Counted from the stretch's first letter, positions 35,274 through 44,924 are shown. The stretch is 64,000 nt of DNA from Sphingomonas sp. TDK1 (GCF_001650735.1 NZ_LXVY01000004.1:1-64000), one strand, 5' to 3'. Notes: generated from the sequence alone by a model not told the origin. Program-made: numbers and translations.

Positions 35274-35342
35274 TATGCAAACCCGAAGTTGAATTCCCCA
35301 CCTACGCAAACTTTGCCAACTTACGCACACAAGGTTTACGCA
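35274..35342 (+). promoter_or_regulatory. aceA upstream region with repeated TACGCAAAC-type motifs
   Basis: TATGCAAAC (35274-35282), TACGCAAAC (35303-35311), TACGCACAC (35322-35330) and TTACGCA (35336-35342) recur in one orientation, with TTTGCC in between, in an AT-richer stretch just before the aceA SD (AAGGA at 35350-35354). RamB-type regulators bind sites with TTTGC/GCAAA cores, so these are candidate operators of the divergent ScfR/RamB gene. The link is inferred. Confidence 0.45.
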
Positions 35343-35361
35343 GTCAGTCAAGGAATTCACA

Positions 35362-36651
35362 ATGCCCCAGCCGCTAGGTTTCGAGGATCTCGTCCCCGCC
35401 CCCGCCGGGCGATTCGACGGGATCCAGCGCCCCTACACCGCCGCCGACGTCGCCCGGCTGCGCGGTTCGCTGCCGGTGGAGCATACGCTGGCCCGCCGCG
35501 GCGCGCTCAAGCTGTGGGAGCTGCTGCGCACCGAGGATTATGTTCATGCCCTCGGCGCGCTGTCGGGCAACCAGGCGATGCAGATGGTCCGCGCCGGGCT
35601 GAAGGCGATCTATCTGTCGGGCTGGCAGGTCGCGGCGGATGCCAACACCGCCGGGCAGATGTACCCCGACCAGTCGCTCTACCCGGCCAATGCCGGGCCG
35701 GAGCTGGCGCGGCGGATCAATGCGACGCTCCAGCGCGCCGACCAGATCGAGCATATGGAAGGCGGCGCGACGCGCGACTGGTTCGCCCCGATCGTCGCCG
35801 ACGCGGAAGCCGGGTTCGGCGGGCCGCTCAACTGCTTCGAGATCATGAAGTCCTACATCGCGGCCGGTGCAGCGGGCGTGCATTACGAGGACCAGCTGGC
35901 GAGCGAGAAGAAGTGCGGCCATCTCGGCGGCAAGGTGCTGATCCCCACCCAGGCGCATATCCGCAATCTCGATGCGGCGCGGCTGGCGGCGGATGTGTGC
36001 GGCGTACCCACGGTGATTTGCGCGCGCACCGATGCGGAATCGGCCAAGCTGATCACCTCTGACGTCGACGCGCGCGACCACCAGTTCCTCACCGGTGAGC
36101 GGACCCCCGAGGGGTTCTTCCGCCTGAAGGAGGGGACCGGCGTCGACCATTGCATCCAGCGCGGCCTCGCCTTCGCGCCCCATGCCGACCTGCTGTGGTG
36201 GGAGACCTCGAAACCCAATCTCGACGACGCCCGCCGCTTCGCCGAGGCGATCAAGAAGGCGCATCCGAACAAGATGCTGGCGTACAACTGCTCGCCCAGC
36301 TTCAACTGGGAGAAGAACCTGGACAAGGACGACATCGCCCGCTTCCAGCGCGAGATCGGGGCGATGGGATACAAGTTCCAGTTCGTCACCCTCGCCGGCT
36401 TCCACAGCCTCAACTACGGCATGTACGAGCTGGCGCGCGGCTATCGGGATCGCGGCATGGCGGCCTATTCGGAACTGCAGCAGGCCGAGTTCGCGGCGGA
36501 GGCCGACGGCTATACCGCAACGCGCCACCAGCGCGAGGTCGGCACCGGCTATTTCGACGCCATTGCCCAGACCGTGGCGGGGGGCGCCAGCTCCACCACC
36601 GCGCTCGCCGAGAGCACCGAAGCCGCCCAGTTCACCAGTGAAGCCGCGTAA
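35362..36651 (+). CDS. aceA: Isocitrate lyase
   Basis: AceA splits isocitrate to glyoxylate and succinate, the entry step of the glyoxylate shunt. The 429-residue protein has [15 protein letters not shown], the catalytic-Cys loop [14 protein letters not shown], the metal-site residues in [16 protein letters not shown], and [12 protein letters not shown]. The length is typical of the bacterial AceA type. No malate synthase gene is adjacent. The 5' region holds repeated TACGCA motifs, and a ScfR/RamB regulator is divergent. Confidence 0.97.
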   Translation: MPQPLGFEDLVPAPAGRFDGIQRPYTAADVARLRGSLPVEHTLARRGALKLWELLRTEDYVHALGALSGNQAMQMVRAGLKAIYLSGWQVAADANTAGQMYPDQSLYPANAGPELARRINATLQRADQIEHMEGGATRDWFAPIVADAEAGFGGPLNCFEIMKSYIAAGAAGVHYEDQLASEKKCGHLGGKVLIPTQAHIRNLDAARLAADVCGVPTVICARTDAESAKLITSDVDARDHQFLTGERTPEGFFRLKEGTGVDHCIQRGLAFAPHADLLWWETSKPNLDDARRFAEAIKKAHPNKMLAYNCSPSFNWEKNLDKDDIARFQREIGAMGYKFQFVTLAGFHSLNYGMYELARGYRDRGMAAYSELQQAEFAAEADGYTATRHQREVGTGYFDAIAQTVAGGASSTTALAESTEAAQFTSEAA

Positions 36652-36667
36652 TCAGGAGAGCATTGCC

Positions 36668-36823
36668 ATGTCGAACGAACCGCAGCGCAGCCGCGCCGTC
36701 TTTTCCACCGAAGATTTCCGCCTGCTCCGCGAGGCCGTCGGGGCCCATCTGCAGGCGGTGAAGGACAAGCCGGAATCGGTGAAGTTCTCCAACCTCTACC
36801 ATCGCTTGGGCCGCGTGGCCTGA
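36668..36823 (+). CDS. Small hypothetical protein downstream of aceA
   Basis: A 51-residue soluble protein, MSNEPQRSRAVFSTEDFRLL then REAVGAHLQAVKDKPESVKF, ending in SNLYHRLGRVA. It starts 16 nt after aceA with AGGAGAG about 6 nt upstream of the ATG, so it is almost certainly co-translated with it. A terminator-like hairpin follows. A mostly helical fold is likely; no domain recognised. It could be a small modulator of isocitrate lyase, which is pure inference from position. Confidence 0.7.
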   Translation: MSNEPQRSRAVFSTEDFRLLREAVGAHLQAVKDKPESVKFSNLYHRLGRVA

Positions 36824-36845
36824 CGCCTTTCCCGGGGAGGAAAGG

Positions 36846-36880
36846 ATGCCCGCCGGGTCAAGGACCTGGCGGGCATTTCC
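36846..36880 (+). terminator. Probable terminator of the aceA operon
   Basis: ATGCCCGCC pairs with GGCGGGCAT around a 14-nt loop, followed by a short TTT. It lies about 22 nt after the small ORF stop and 8 nt before the stop of the convergent MFS gene. Confidence 0.6.
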
Positions 36881-36884
36881 AGTG

Positions 36885-38333
36885 TCAGTCGGCCCGCGCG
36901 CCAAGCTGCGCCAGCCGGGCGGCATGCTCCGCCTTGCCGAAGGGAAAGCGCCGGTAGAAGAACGCCGCGATGGCGCCGAGCAAAAGGTAGACGGCGCAGA
37001 AGATCAGCGTGAAGCGGTCGATCACCCCCTCGGGAACCGTTCCCGGCTTGGCGCCGTCGGGGAAGCCGGAGAGGCTTAGGATCAGGCCGGTGGCGAAGAT
37101 GCCGAGCCCGCTCGAGCATTTCTGGACGAAGAAGAAGCCGGCGAAGAACACGCCCTCGGAACGCCGCCCGGTCTCGACCTCGCTGTGTTCGACCACGTCC
37201 GCCAGCATCGAGGCGCCGAGCATGGTGGAGGACACGGCGAAGGTGGCGTTGACGGTGAAGATCGAGAACAGCACCGGCAGCAGCAGCGGACTCCCCGGTG
37301 CCGGGAACAGCCCGGCGAGGCGGAGCAGATAGGGCGCGGCGAGCAGCAGCACGGCGAACACCATCGCCATCGTCGCCGCCTGCGGCTTCCCCATCCGGTG
37401 CGCTAGTCTCGGGGCGAGGAAGAAGGCGAAGACGACGCCCAGGAACAGCGTCGCGCCGAGCAACTGGAAGGCGAGGTTCCCGAAGCGCCACACATGGGCG
37501 TAGAGATAGTTGGACATCGAGAAGCTGATGCCCTGCGCGACGAAATAGCTGAGTGCCGCCGTCATCAGCACCAGGAAGGCCGGGTTGCGCAGCGTGGCGA
37601 ACAGCTCGGCGATGCTCTGGCGGAGCGGCTGGGGCTCGACTTCCACCGGCGGCAGGTTCTTGATCTCGCGGTGGGTCCCCAGCGCCGAGCCGAGGATCGC
37701 CACCACCATCAGCGCTGCCCCGCCGATCGCGAAACCGGGATAGCCCGCCCGGTCGAACTGGCCGTGCGGCTGGCCGGCCCGTTCGGCGAGGAACCAGCCA
37801 TAGGAGAGCATCAACATCGCCATGCCCCCGCCCCAGCCGAACAGGAAGCGATAGGCCATGATCCGGGTGCGCTCCTCATAGTCGGACGAGAGTTCGGGGC
37901 TGAGCGCCTGGGATGGGACTTCAAAGGCGGAGACGGCGGTGCGCACCACCACGGCGGTGATGAACAGCCAGCCGAGCAGCGCGCTCTGGCCCCAGGCAGG
38001 CGGGTTCCACAGGAACAGCCAGCCGACCGCGATCGGCAGCCACGCCGCATACATCCAGGGATGGCGGCGGCCCCAGCGGCTCCGCGTGCGGTCCGAGAGC
38101 ATGCCGATGGCCGGGTCGACGAACGCGTCGAACAGCAACGCGCACATGATTACGAAGCCGACCTGCGCGGCGGGCAGCCCCACCACCTGATTGTAGAATA
38201 GCAGCAGGAAGGTGACGAAGCAGAAATCCTTCACGCCGTACGCCGCGGCACCGAAGCCATAGGCGAGCATCGTCGGCGTCGCCACGCGCCGGCTTGGCGG
38301 CACGGGTGGGGTGTCGGCGGTGCGACCGGCCAT
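36885..38333 (-). CDS. MFS transporter, glycoside-pentoside-hexuronide (GPH) cation symporter type
   Basis: A 482-residue protein with about 12 TM helices. The GPH-type features are YGVKDFCFVTFLLLFYNQVVGL, the loop FDAFVDPAIGMLSDRTRSRWGRRHPWM, and the RIMAYRFLFGWGG and AGFFFVQKCSSGLG regions. It probably takes up a sugar or glycoside with Na+ or H+; the substrate is not shown. The ATG at 38333 has GGAG about 10 nt upstream; the frame could start a few codons earlier at a GTG. Confidence 0.86.
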   Translation of the reverse strand: MAGRTADTPPVPPSRRVATPTMLAYGFGAAAYGVKDFCFVTFLLLFYNQVVGLPAAQVGFVIMCALLFDAFVDPAIGMLSDRTRSRWGRRHPWMYAAWLPIAVGWLFLWNPPAWGQSALLGWLFITAVVVRTAVSAFEVPSQALSPELSSDYEERTRIMAYRFLFGWGGGMAMLMLSYGWFLAERAGQPHGQFDRAGYPGFAIGGAALMVVAILGSALGTHREIKNLPPVEVEPQPLRQSIAELFATLRNPAFLVLMTAALSYFVAQGISFSMSNYLYAHVWRFGNLAFQLLGATLFLGVVFAFFLAPRLAHRMGKPQAATMAMVFAVLLLAAPYLLRLAGLFPAPGSPLLLPVLFSIFTVNATFAVSSTMLGASMLADVVEHSEVETGRRSEGVFFAGFFFVQKCSSGLGIFATGLILSLSGFPDGAKPGTVPEGVIDRFTLIFCAVYLLLGAIAAFFYRRFPFGKAEHAARLAQLGARAD

Positions 38334-38480
38334 CAACTGCTTCTCCACTACGTCCCCCGCTCTTCCCGATACAGGGGCAGGACCGCCCCGGCAAACGAAA
38401 CACTTTGGAAGATCGGGTACGGCTTGCAGCACGCCAGGCAGCCGCTATACCTGCCGCCAATTAGAACCGAGAGGATGGCC

Positions 38481-39626
38481 ATGGCCCTCGAACCCGAGCT
38501 GTTCGACGCGCTGCTCGACACGGTCCGCCGCTTCGTCGCCGAGCGGCTCCGCCCGCTGGAGGCGGAGGTGGAGGCGGCAGATGCGATCCCCGAGCATATC
38601 GTCGAGGAGATGAAGGCGCTCGGCCTGTTCGGGCTATCGATCGCCGAGGAACATGGCGGGCTCGGCCTTACCATGGCCGAGGAAGCCCGGGTGGCGATCG
38701 AGCTGGGGCGCACCACGCCCGCCTTCCGCTCGGCATTCGGGACCAATGTCGGCATCGGCAGCCAGGGGCTGGTGATCGCCGGCACGCCTGAGCAGAAGGC
38801 GCACTGGCTGCCGAAGATCGCCCGTGGCGCGATCATCACCAGTTTCGCGCTGACCGAGCCCGATGTCGGCTCGGACTCCGGATCGGTGAAGACCCGCGCG
38901 GTGCGCGACGGCGACGTGTACCGGCTGAATGGCACCAAGCGCTACATCACCAATGCCGACAAGGCGCAGCTGTTCACCGTGATGGCGCGCACCGGCGAGG
39001 AAGCGGGCGGTCGCGGCGTCTCCGCCTTCCTCGTGCCGCGCGACCTCCCCGGCGTCTCGATCGGCGAACCCGAAAACAAGATGGGGCAGAAGGGCGCGCG
39101 GGTCGCCGACGTGATCTTTGAGGACGTGCCGGTGCCGGTCAAGAACCGGCTGGGGGCGGAGGGTGAGGGGTTCCGAATCGCGATGCAGGTGCTCGACCGC
39201 GGTCGGCTGCACATCGCCGCGGTGTGCGTCGGTGTGGCCGAGCGGCTGATCGCCGACTGCGTCGCCTATGCCAGCGAGCGCAAGCAGTTCGGCAAGCCGA
39301 TCGCCGAACACCAGCTGATCCAGGCAATGCTGGCGGATTCGAAGACCGAGGCACTCGCCGCGCGGGCGCTGGTGCTGGAGACCGCCGCTGCAAAAGATGC
39401 GGGCGGCAACACGACGATGGAAGCCGCCGCGGCGAAATACTTCGCCAGCGAGATGGTCGGCCGCGTCGCCGATCGCGCGGTCCAGATCTTCGGCGGCGCC
39501 GGCTATATCGCCGATTACGGGATCGAGCGGCTGTACCGCGACGTACGGCTGTTCCGGATCTACGAGGGCACCAGCCAGATCCAGCAGCTGATCATCGCGC
39601 GCGAGACGCTGAAGCGCGGTGGGTAA
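38481..39626 (+). CDS. Acyl-CoA dehydrogenase
   Basis: An FAD-dependent acyl-CoA dehydrogenase of 381 residues, the normal length. Visible parts: the N-terminal helical domain, SFALTEPDVGSDSGSVKTRA (substrate/FAD-binding), RYITNADKAQLFTVMART, ERKQFGKPIAEHQLIQ, QIFGGAGYIADYGIERLYRD, and the C-terminal IYEGTSQIQQLIIARETL with the catalytic Glu. Chain length is not predictable here; short- or branched-chain substrates are likely. The second ATG is chosen because GAGAGG lies 6 nt upstream of it. Confidence 0.95.
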   Translation: MALEPELFDALLDTVRRFVAERLRPLEAEVEAADAIPEHIVEEMKALGLFGLSIAEEHGGLGLTMAEEARVAIELGRTTPAFRSAFGTNVGIGSQGLVIAGTPEQKAHWLPKIARGAIITSFALTEPDVGSDSGSVKTRAVRDGDVYRLNGTKRYITNADKAQLFTVMARTGEEAGGRGVSAFLVPRDLPGVSIGEPENKMGQKGARVADVIFEDVPVPVKNRLGAEGEGFRIAMQVLDRGRLHIAAVCVGVAERLIADCVAYASERKQFGKPIAEHQLIQAMLADSKTEALAARALVLETAAAKDAGGNTTMEAAAAKYFASEMVGRVADRAVQIFGGAGYIADYGIERLYRDVRLFRIYEGTSQIQQLIIARETLKRGG

Positions 39627-39631
39627 GAAAG

Positions 39632-39749
39632 CCTCTCCCCTTGGGGGTAGAGGGTTGGGAGAGGGGCAGTCGAACACACGAACCGATGGGCCGGGATCGA
39701 GAGACTGCCCCTCTCCCCCGCCCCCTCCCGGATGGGGAGAGGGAGTTTG
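39632..39749. repeat. Mosaic palindromic intergenic repeat
   Basis: The inner pair GGGAGAGGGGCAGTC (39657-39671) and GACTGCCCCTCTCCC (39703-39717) is perfect, and the outer CTCTCCCC/GGGGAGAG arms add a second stem. It separates the acyl-CoA dehydrogenase and SDR genes, so the SDR gene may have its own promoter or be uncoupled. Confidence 0.75.
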
Positions 39750-39751
39750 GC

Positions 39752-40540
39752 ATGGACGTAGCTTCGCTGTTTCGCCTCGATGGACGGGTGGCGCTGGTCA
39801 CCGGCGGCTCGCGCGGAATCGGGCGCATGATCGCCGAGGGTTTCGTCACCTCGGGCGCGAAGGTCTATGTTTCGTCGCGGCGAGCCGACGCCTGCGAAGC
39901 CACCGCTGCCGCCCTGGGGCAGAACGCGATCCCGCTACCGCATGACGTGTCGACCGTCGACGGCTGCCGGGCCCTAGCGGCGGACCTGGCCGCACGGGAA
40001 CCCCGGCTCGACATTCTCGTCAACAATGCGGGCGCCGCCTGGGGCGAACCGTTCGAGAATTTTCCCGAAAAGGGCTGGGACAAGGTGATGGACCTCAACG
40101 TCAAGTCGCCCTTCTTCCTCACCCAAGCGCTGCATGGTTTGCTTCAGGCGGCGGGCAGCGCGGAACGCCCGGCCAAGGTGATCAACATCACCTCGATCGA
40201 CGGCCAGCGACTGAATGCGTGGGAAACCTACAGCTATCAGGCGTCCAAGGCGGCGTTGATCCACCTGACCCGGCGCATGGCGGCACGGCTGGTGCGCGAC
40301 CAGATCCACGTCACCTCGATCGCCCCCGGCGCCTTCCCCAGCGACATGAACAAGGCCGCGCGCGACCATGGCGGCACCGTGGCGCAGGCGATCCCCGCCA
40401 GGCGCATCGGCGTCGCCGAGGACATGGCCGGCGCGGCGATCTACCTCGCCAGCCGCGCGGGGGATTATCTGGTGGGGGAAACCGTCACCGTCGATGGCGG
40501 CCTGGTCAACGCGTCGCTGGGCGCGAGCATCGACGGCTAG
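39752..40540 (+). CDS. Short-chain dehydrogenase/reductase (SDR)
   Basis: A classical SDR of 262 residues. The nucleotide-binding motif is VALVTGGSRGIGRMIAEGF with the NADP-type arginines in SSRRADACE. The structural NNAG and the Ser-Tyr-Lys triad are visible in INITSIDG, ETYSYQASKAALIHLTRRM and IAPGAFPSDMNKAA. The C-terminus is GDYLVGETVTVDGGLVNA. It fits a beta-ketoacyl reductase or a 3-hydroxyacyl-CoA dehydrogenase-like enzyme; the substrate is open. The start is MDVASLFRLDG. Confidence 0.9.
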   Translation: MDVASLFRLDGRVALVTGGSRGIGRMIAEGFVTSGAKVYVSSRRADACEATAAALGQNAIPLPHDVSTVDGCRALAADLAAREPRLDILVNNAGAAWGEPFENFPEKGWDKVMDLNVKSPFFLTQALHGLLQAAGSAERPAKVINITSIDGQRLNAWETYSYQASKAALIHLTRRMAARLVRDQIHVTSIAPGAFPSDMNKAARDHGGTVAQAIPARRIGVAEDMAGAAIYLASRAGDYLVGETVTVDGGLVNASLGASIDG

Positions 40541-40959
40541 GCTGCGCGGCCGAGTAAGCCCACCGATAAGAGATAGCCCCCCGCCAGCAGTGCAACCCAC
40601 TGCATCGCGCGCATGGTGGAAATGTAGCGGGGATGCTGCAGCGCGCGGGCCACTGCGGCAGGCGACGCCAACATGCCTGCACCTTCGAAAGCCCACCAAA
40701 CTCCCGTTCCGGTCACCGAAATCTCAGCGAGATTGCCCCAATGGCGATGGAACGAGACGATACTCGCGCCGACGAACCATGCGACCGCCCCGACGGCATG
40801 CATCGCCGCCGGATGCTGGCACAGGTTGCGGGAGAAATCGGCAACCGCGGTGGGAATCCGAAGGAAACCCACCGCAGATGCCAGCAGATAGATGCCGAGC
40901 ACCGGTGCCAGCACGAGCGTATCGCGCGAGACCAGCGGCCCGAGCAAGTCGACGGACAT
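40537..40959 (-). CDS. Membrane protein of unknown function
   Basis: A 140-residue protein with about four hydrophobic segments (LVLAPVLGIYLLASAVGFL, AVGAVAWFVGASIVSF, the WWAFEGAGMLASPAAV region, MQWVALLAGGYLLSVGLLG). It is in the inner membrane by prediction. It converges with the SDR gene (4-nt overlap) and its ATG overlaps the maeB stop by 1 nt, so it is probably co-transcribed with maeB. No family recognised. Confidence 0.75.
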   Translation of the reverse strand: MSVDLLGPLVSRDTLVLAPVLGIYLLASAVGFLRIPTAVADFSRNLCQHPAAMHAVGAVAWFVGASIVSFHRHWGNLAEISVTGTGVWWAFEGAGMLASPAAVARALQHPRYISTMRAMQWVALLAGGYLLSVGLLGRAA

Positions 40960-43214
40960 CAGCGTGCGATGTCGCCGGCGGCCAGCACCGCCAGCGTCAC
41001 CAGCTCGCTCGCCGTGGAGGTCATCGGCGCGATCTGCACCGACTTTTCCATGCCGATCAGCATCGGGCCGATGGTGGAGTCGCCGCCCAGCTCGCGCAGC
41101 AGCTTGGCCGAGATGTTGGCCGACTGCAGGCCCGGCATGATCAGGATGTTGGCCGGGCCCGAGAGGCGCGCGAAGGGATAGTTGGCGAGCAGCTTCGGGT
41201 TGAGCGCCACATCCGGCGCCATGTCGCCTTCATATTCGAAGCTCACCCCGCGTGCGTCGAGCACCTTCACCGCGTCGCGGATATTGTCGATCCACTTGCC
41301 CTCGGGGTTGCCGAAGGTCGAGTAGCTCAACAGCGCGACGCGCGGCTCATGCCCCATGCGGCGAGCGACCTGCACGGTGCGCTCGGCGATGTCGGCCAGT
41401 TCCTCGGCGCTCGGACGCTCGCTTACCGTGGTGTCGGCGATGAACACCGTGTGCGACTGGCCGACCAGCACATGGATGCCGAACGGGGTGCGGCCGTCCA
41501 CCGGGTCAATCACGCGGCGCACCTGCCGCATCGTCTCGGCATAGGTGCGGGTAACGCCGGTGATCATCGCGTCGGCATGGCCCAGGCGGAGAAGCAGCGA
41601 GCCGAAGATGTTGCGGTCGCGGTTGACCATCCGCTCGCAATCGCGGTGGAGATAACCGCGACGCTGGAGGCGCGTATAGAGCGTCTCGACCATCTCGCTC
41701 ACGAGCGGCGAGTTAACGCTGTTGTGCAGCTCGAAATGATCGGGATTGGCGCCGAGCGCGCGCAGCTGCTCGTGTACCGATTCGCGGCCGACCAGCACCG
41801 GCGTGCCATAGCCGCCTTCCTGGAAGGCGATGGCGGCGCGCAGCACCACTTCTTCCTCGCCCTCGGCAAAGATGACGCGCTTCGGCCGGGCGCGGGCACC
41901 CTCATAGGCCATGCTGAGCACCGACGTGGTGGGGTTCATGCGCGCCCGCAGCTGCTGGCGATAGGCCGTCATGTCGATGATCGGTCGCGTTGCGACGCCC
42001 GAGTCCATCGCCGCCTGCGCCACGGCCGAGGGAATGATCTCGATGAGACGCGGATCGAACGGGGTCGGGATGATATAGTCGGGGCCGAAGCTGTGCGACG
42101 TGCCATAGGCGGTCGCCACTTCCTCCGGTACCTGCTGGCGGGCGAGTTCGGCAAGCGCGCGCGCCGCAGCCACCTTCATCGCATCGTTGATGCCGGTCGC
42201 CCGCACGTCGAGCGCACCGCGGAAGATGAACGGGAAGCAGAGCACGTTGTTGACCTGGTTCGGATAGTCCGAACGGCCGGTGGCGATGATCACGTCCGGA
42301 CGCACCCGCTTCGCCTCGGGCGGGGTGATCTCCGGATCGGGATTGGCCATCGCGAAGATGATCGGCTTCGGTGCCATCTTCTCGAGCAATTCGGCGGGCA
42401 ACGCATTCGCGGCGGAGAGGCCGAGAAACACGTCCGCGCCGTCCAGCGCCTCGGCCAGCGTGCGGCGATCGGTCTTGGCGGCGTGGGCGGACTGCCACTG
42501 GTTCACGCCTTCGCGGCCCTGATAGATCACGCCCGTTCGGTCGCACATCAGCAGGTTGTCCTGCGGCAGGCCCATCGCCTTGATCAGCTCGGTGCAGGCG
42601 ATCGCGGCCGCGCCGGCGCCGTTGACGACGATCTTGGTCGTCTTCAGGTCGCGGCCGGTAAGGTACAGCGCGTTGATGATGCCGGCGGCGGCGATGATCG
42701 CGGTGCCGTGCTGGTCGTCATGGAACACCGGAATGTTCATGCGCTCGCGCAGGGTCTGCTCGATCACGAAGCATTCGGGAGACTTGATGTCCTCCAGGTT
42801 GATGCCGCCGAAGCTCGGCTCCATCAGTTCGACCGCGTCGATGAAGCGATCGACGTCCTCGGTCTTCAGCTCGAGATCGATCGAGTCGACATCGGCGAAG
42901 CGCTTGAACAGCACCGCCTTGCCCTCCATCACCGGCTTGGAGGCCAAGGCACCGAGATTGCCGAGGCCCAGAATAGCGGTACCATTGGAGATCACGGCAA
43001 CGAGATTGCCCTTCGCCGTATAGTCATAGGCGGTCGCCGGGTTCTCGGAGATCGCCAGCACCGGCACCGCGACGCCGGGCGAATAGGCAAGCGCAAGGTC
43101 GCGCTGGGTCGCCATTGGCTTGGAGGCGACGATCTCGATCTTACCGGGGCGGCCCTCGGCGTGATAGCGCAGCGCCTCCCTATCGGAAAACTGGACGTTG
43201 CTCTCTTCGGCCAT
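40959..43214 (-). CDS. maeB: NADP-dependent malic enzyme with phosphotransacetylase-like domain
   Basis: MaeB decarboxylates malate to pyruvate with NADP. The 751-residue protein has the malic enzyme domain (about residues 1-430: DVDSIDLELKTEDVDRFIDAVELMEPSFGGINLEDIKSPECF core and IVVNGAGAAAIACTELI) and a C-terminal PTA-like domain (about 430-751) that is regulatory and lacks transacetylase activity in characterised homologues. It supplies NADPH and pyruvate during growth on C4 or C2 compounds, consistent with the nearby aceA. Confidence 0.95.
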   Translation of the reverse strand: MAEESNVQFSDREALRYHAEGRPGKIEIVASKPMATQRDLALAYSPGVAVPVLAISENPATAYDYTAKGNLVAVISNGTAILGLGNLGALASKPVMEGKAVLFKRFADVDSIDLELKTEDVDRFIDAVELMEPSFGGINLEDIKSPECFVIEQTLRERMNIPVFHDDQHGTAIIAAAGIINALYLTGRDLKTTKIVVNGAGAAAIACTELIKAMGLPQDNLLMCDRTGVIYQGREGVNQWQSAHAAKTDRRTLAEALDGADVFLGLSAANALPAELLEKMAPKPIIFAMANPDPEITPPEAKRVRPDVIIATGRSDYPNQVNNVLCFPFIFRGALDVRATGINDAMKVAAARALAELARQQVPEEVATAYGTSHSFGPDYIIPTPFDPRLIEIIPSAVAQAAMDSGVATRPIIDMTAYRQQLRARMNPTTSVLSMAYEGARARPKRVIFAEGEEEVVLRAAIAFQEGGYGTPVLVGRESVHEQLRALGANPDHFELHNSVNSPLVSEMVETLYTRLQRRGYLHRDCERMVNRDRNIFGSLLLRLGHADAMITGVTRTYAETMRQVRRVIDPVDGRTPFGIHVLVGQSHTVFIADTTVSERPSAEELADIAERTVQVARRMGHEPRVALLSYSTFGNPEGKWIDNIRDAVKVLDARGVSFEYEGDMAPDVALNPKLLANYPFARLSGPANILIMPGLQSANISAKLLRELGGDSTIGPMLIGMEKSVQIAPMTSTASELVTLAVLAAGDIAR

Positions 43215-43304
43215 CCGCTCGGCTCCTACTAATGAATGTTTGCGCCCCTTAAGCAGCCCGGGGCGGCGATTGCAAACCAGAGAAGGTGGATTCCGTGCTT
43301 TCCC

Positions 43305-44840
43305 CTACGTCCGGGGGGCAGGGTGGACGGCGTACAGCGCGCTGCTACCGGAACGCCATACCGGCACCAGGCGGGCATCGTGAAAGCCTGGCGGGAGCGC
43401 CACGTCGATCAGCCATAGATAGTCGACCTGGTCCAGGGGCAGGATCGGCGCCAGCTGGGCGATGCTGTGTCGATGGCGGCCCGCTCCCGTATCGCCCACG
43501 CAATCGGGCGGCGAGACGAGCTGCGAGGGATCGGTGGCGAAGCCCTCCGGCCCATAGCGCGATTCCAGCAGGTGCACCGACTTGACCGCCCAATGCGCGT
43601 TCACCCAGGCATCCCGCTCGAGCGTAACAAGGTTGGCGAGATGCGTCATGCGCGGGCTCCGCCATCCTCGCAGGCCGCAATCCGTAAGGGTGAGGTTCAA
43701 CACCCTGCTGCCCCGCGCGACATGGTCCAGTGCCTGCAACTCGCGATGGTATCGCTGGCCATAGTCGACAAAGCTCGCCGTGGTCACGCCGAAGCGCAGC
43801 AGCAGCAGCAACGCGCCTGTGGCGGCAACCCACGCGCGGGATCGACGCTGTACGCAGCTCCAATCTTGCAGGGCGAGAGCGAGCAGCATGGCATGGGCGA
43901 TCAGGCGCGCGTCGACATTGGCCGTGCCGGCCAGCTGATAGGGCGCGACGAGAAACATCCCGAAGGTCGTCCAGACCGCCAACCGTCCCGGCTTGGCCAG
44001 CCTTGCGCCGCGCAACCAACCCCAGACCAGCACGGCGAAGGCGGCGATCAGGCTTACCAGGTCGAACGCCATGTTCTGGTCGCGGAGCATGTTGAACAGC
44101 GCGTCGAATTTGCCGGGAAAGTCCCAGACGGTTTTGCCGCCCTTCTCGCCCCCGGCCGACAGCCATACCGGCACCGCAACGAAGACGAATGGCCACAGCC
44201 GTGCCCCGACTCTGCCGAGCGCCCCCGGCTGCCACCAGCGCCCCGCCCGGTCCGCTTCATAGCCGGCGACCCAGAGGAGCAGCAGCGCGCCCCCCTCGCC
44301 ATGGCCGACGAACAGCGCGGGCGCGAACAAGGCGAAGACCGCCGCCCGCAGCGCGCGACGCCGCTCCAGCGCCATCCACAGCGCCCAGCCGCAAAGGGAC
44401 AGGGCGGCGCTGAGCGCATAGTTGACGAAGCCCCATAGGAACGAGTCGTTGTAGACGAACAGCAGTGCCCAAGGCAGCGCGGCCGCGCCTTTGGGATTCA
44501 GCCGCCGCGTGACCGCCAGCAGGCCCAGCACGGTCAACGCCGGCACCGCCGCGCAGACCAGCCACATCGCCGCCACCGGCCCGAGCAAGGGATGCAGCGC
44601 CTGAACGATCAGGTCCGCGCCGAGATTGAGCGTCGGCCGCCAGGTAAAGGTAAAATAGCGGTGCAGCACGCTGTCCACCGGCGCCAGCTGCACCGCAAAG
44701 CGACCGATGTGGCCGGGCACGTCCACCAGCGGTGGCACCCGCACGAACCAGAAGGGCAGCGTCGAAAGCAGCGCGAGCATGGCGATCCAGCGCCAGCGAA
44801 GTACCGCGGCCACACGCGCCTGCGCGGAAAAGAACGTCAT
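43305..44840 (-). CDS. Polytopic membrane protein, glycosyltransferase-like
   Basis: A 511-residue protein with around ten hydrophobic segments, including WIAMLALLSTLPFWFVRVP, MWLVCAAVPALTVLGLLAV, LFVYNDSFLWGFVNYALSAALSLCGWALW and LLLLWVAGYEADRAG. A long hydrophilic C-terminal part holds HRELQALDHVARGSRVL and DYLWLIDVALPPGF. The topology resembles GT-C membrane glycosyltransferases, but no catalytic motif is certain. The ATG at 44840 is preferred; an upstream ATG at 44876 would add 12 residues. It is divergent from mutS. Confidence 0.75.
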   Translation of the reverse strand: MTFFSAQARVAAVLRWRWIAMLALLSTLPFWFVRVPPLVDVPGHIGRFAVQLAPVDSVLHRYFTFTWRPTLNLGADLIVQALHPLLGPVAAMWLVCAAVPALTVLGLLAVTRRLNPKGAAALPWALLFVYNDSFLWGFVNYALSAALSLCGWALWMALERRRALRAAVFALFAPALFVGHGEGGALLLLWVAGYEADRAGRWWQPGALGRVGARLWPFVFVAVPVWLSAGGEKGGKTVWDFPGKFDALFNMLRDQNMAFDLVSLIAAFAVLVWGWLRGARLAKPGRLAVWTTFGMFLVAPYQLAGTANVDARLIAHAMLLALALQDWSCVQRRSRAWVAATGALLLLLRFGVTTASFVDYGQRYHRELQALDHVARGSRVLNLTLTDCGLRGWRSPRMTHLANLVTLERDAWVNAHWAVKSVHLLESRYGPEGFATDPSQLVSPPDCVGDTGAGRHRHSIAQLAPILPLDQVDYLWLIDVALPPGFHDARLVPVWRSGSSALYAVHPAPRT

Positions 44841-44924
44841 GCCCGGGGCCTTATCCCCAGTTTCCCCAGCCGTCACCCCATGGCGGCGGTTGTGCCGCCC
44901 CCCGCCGATCCGGTAGCGGGAAGC

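Noticed and set aside
36182..36667. Frame extension upstream of the 51-residue ORF
   Set aside because: It lies inside aceA in another frame and is Arg/Thr/Pro-rich shadow. The ATG at 36668 has its own SD.
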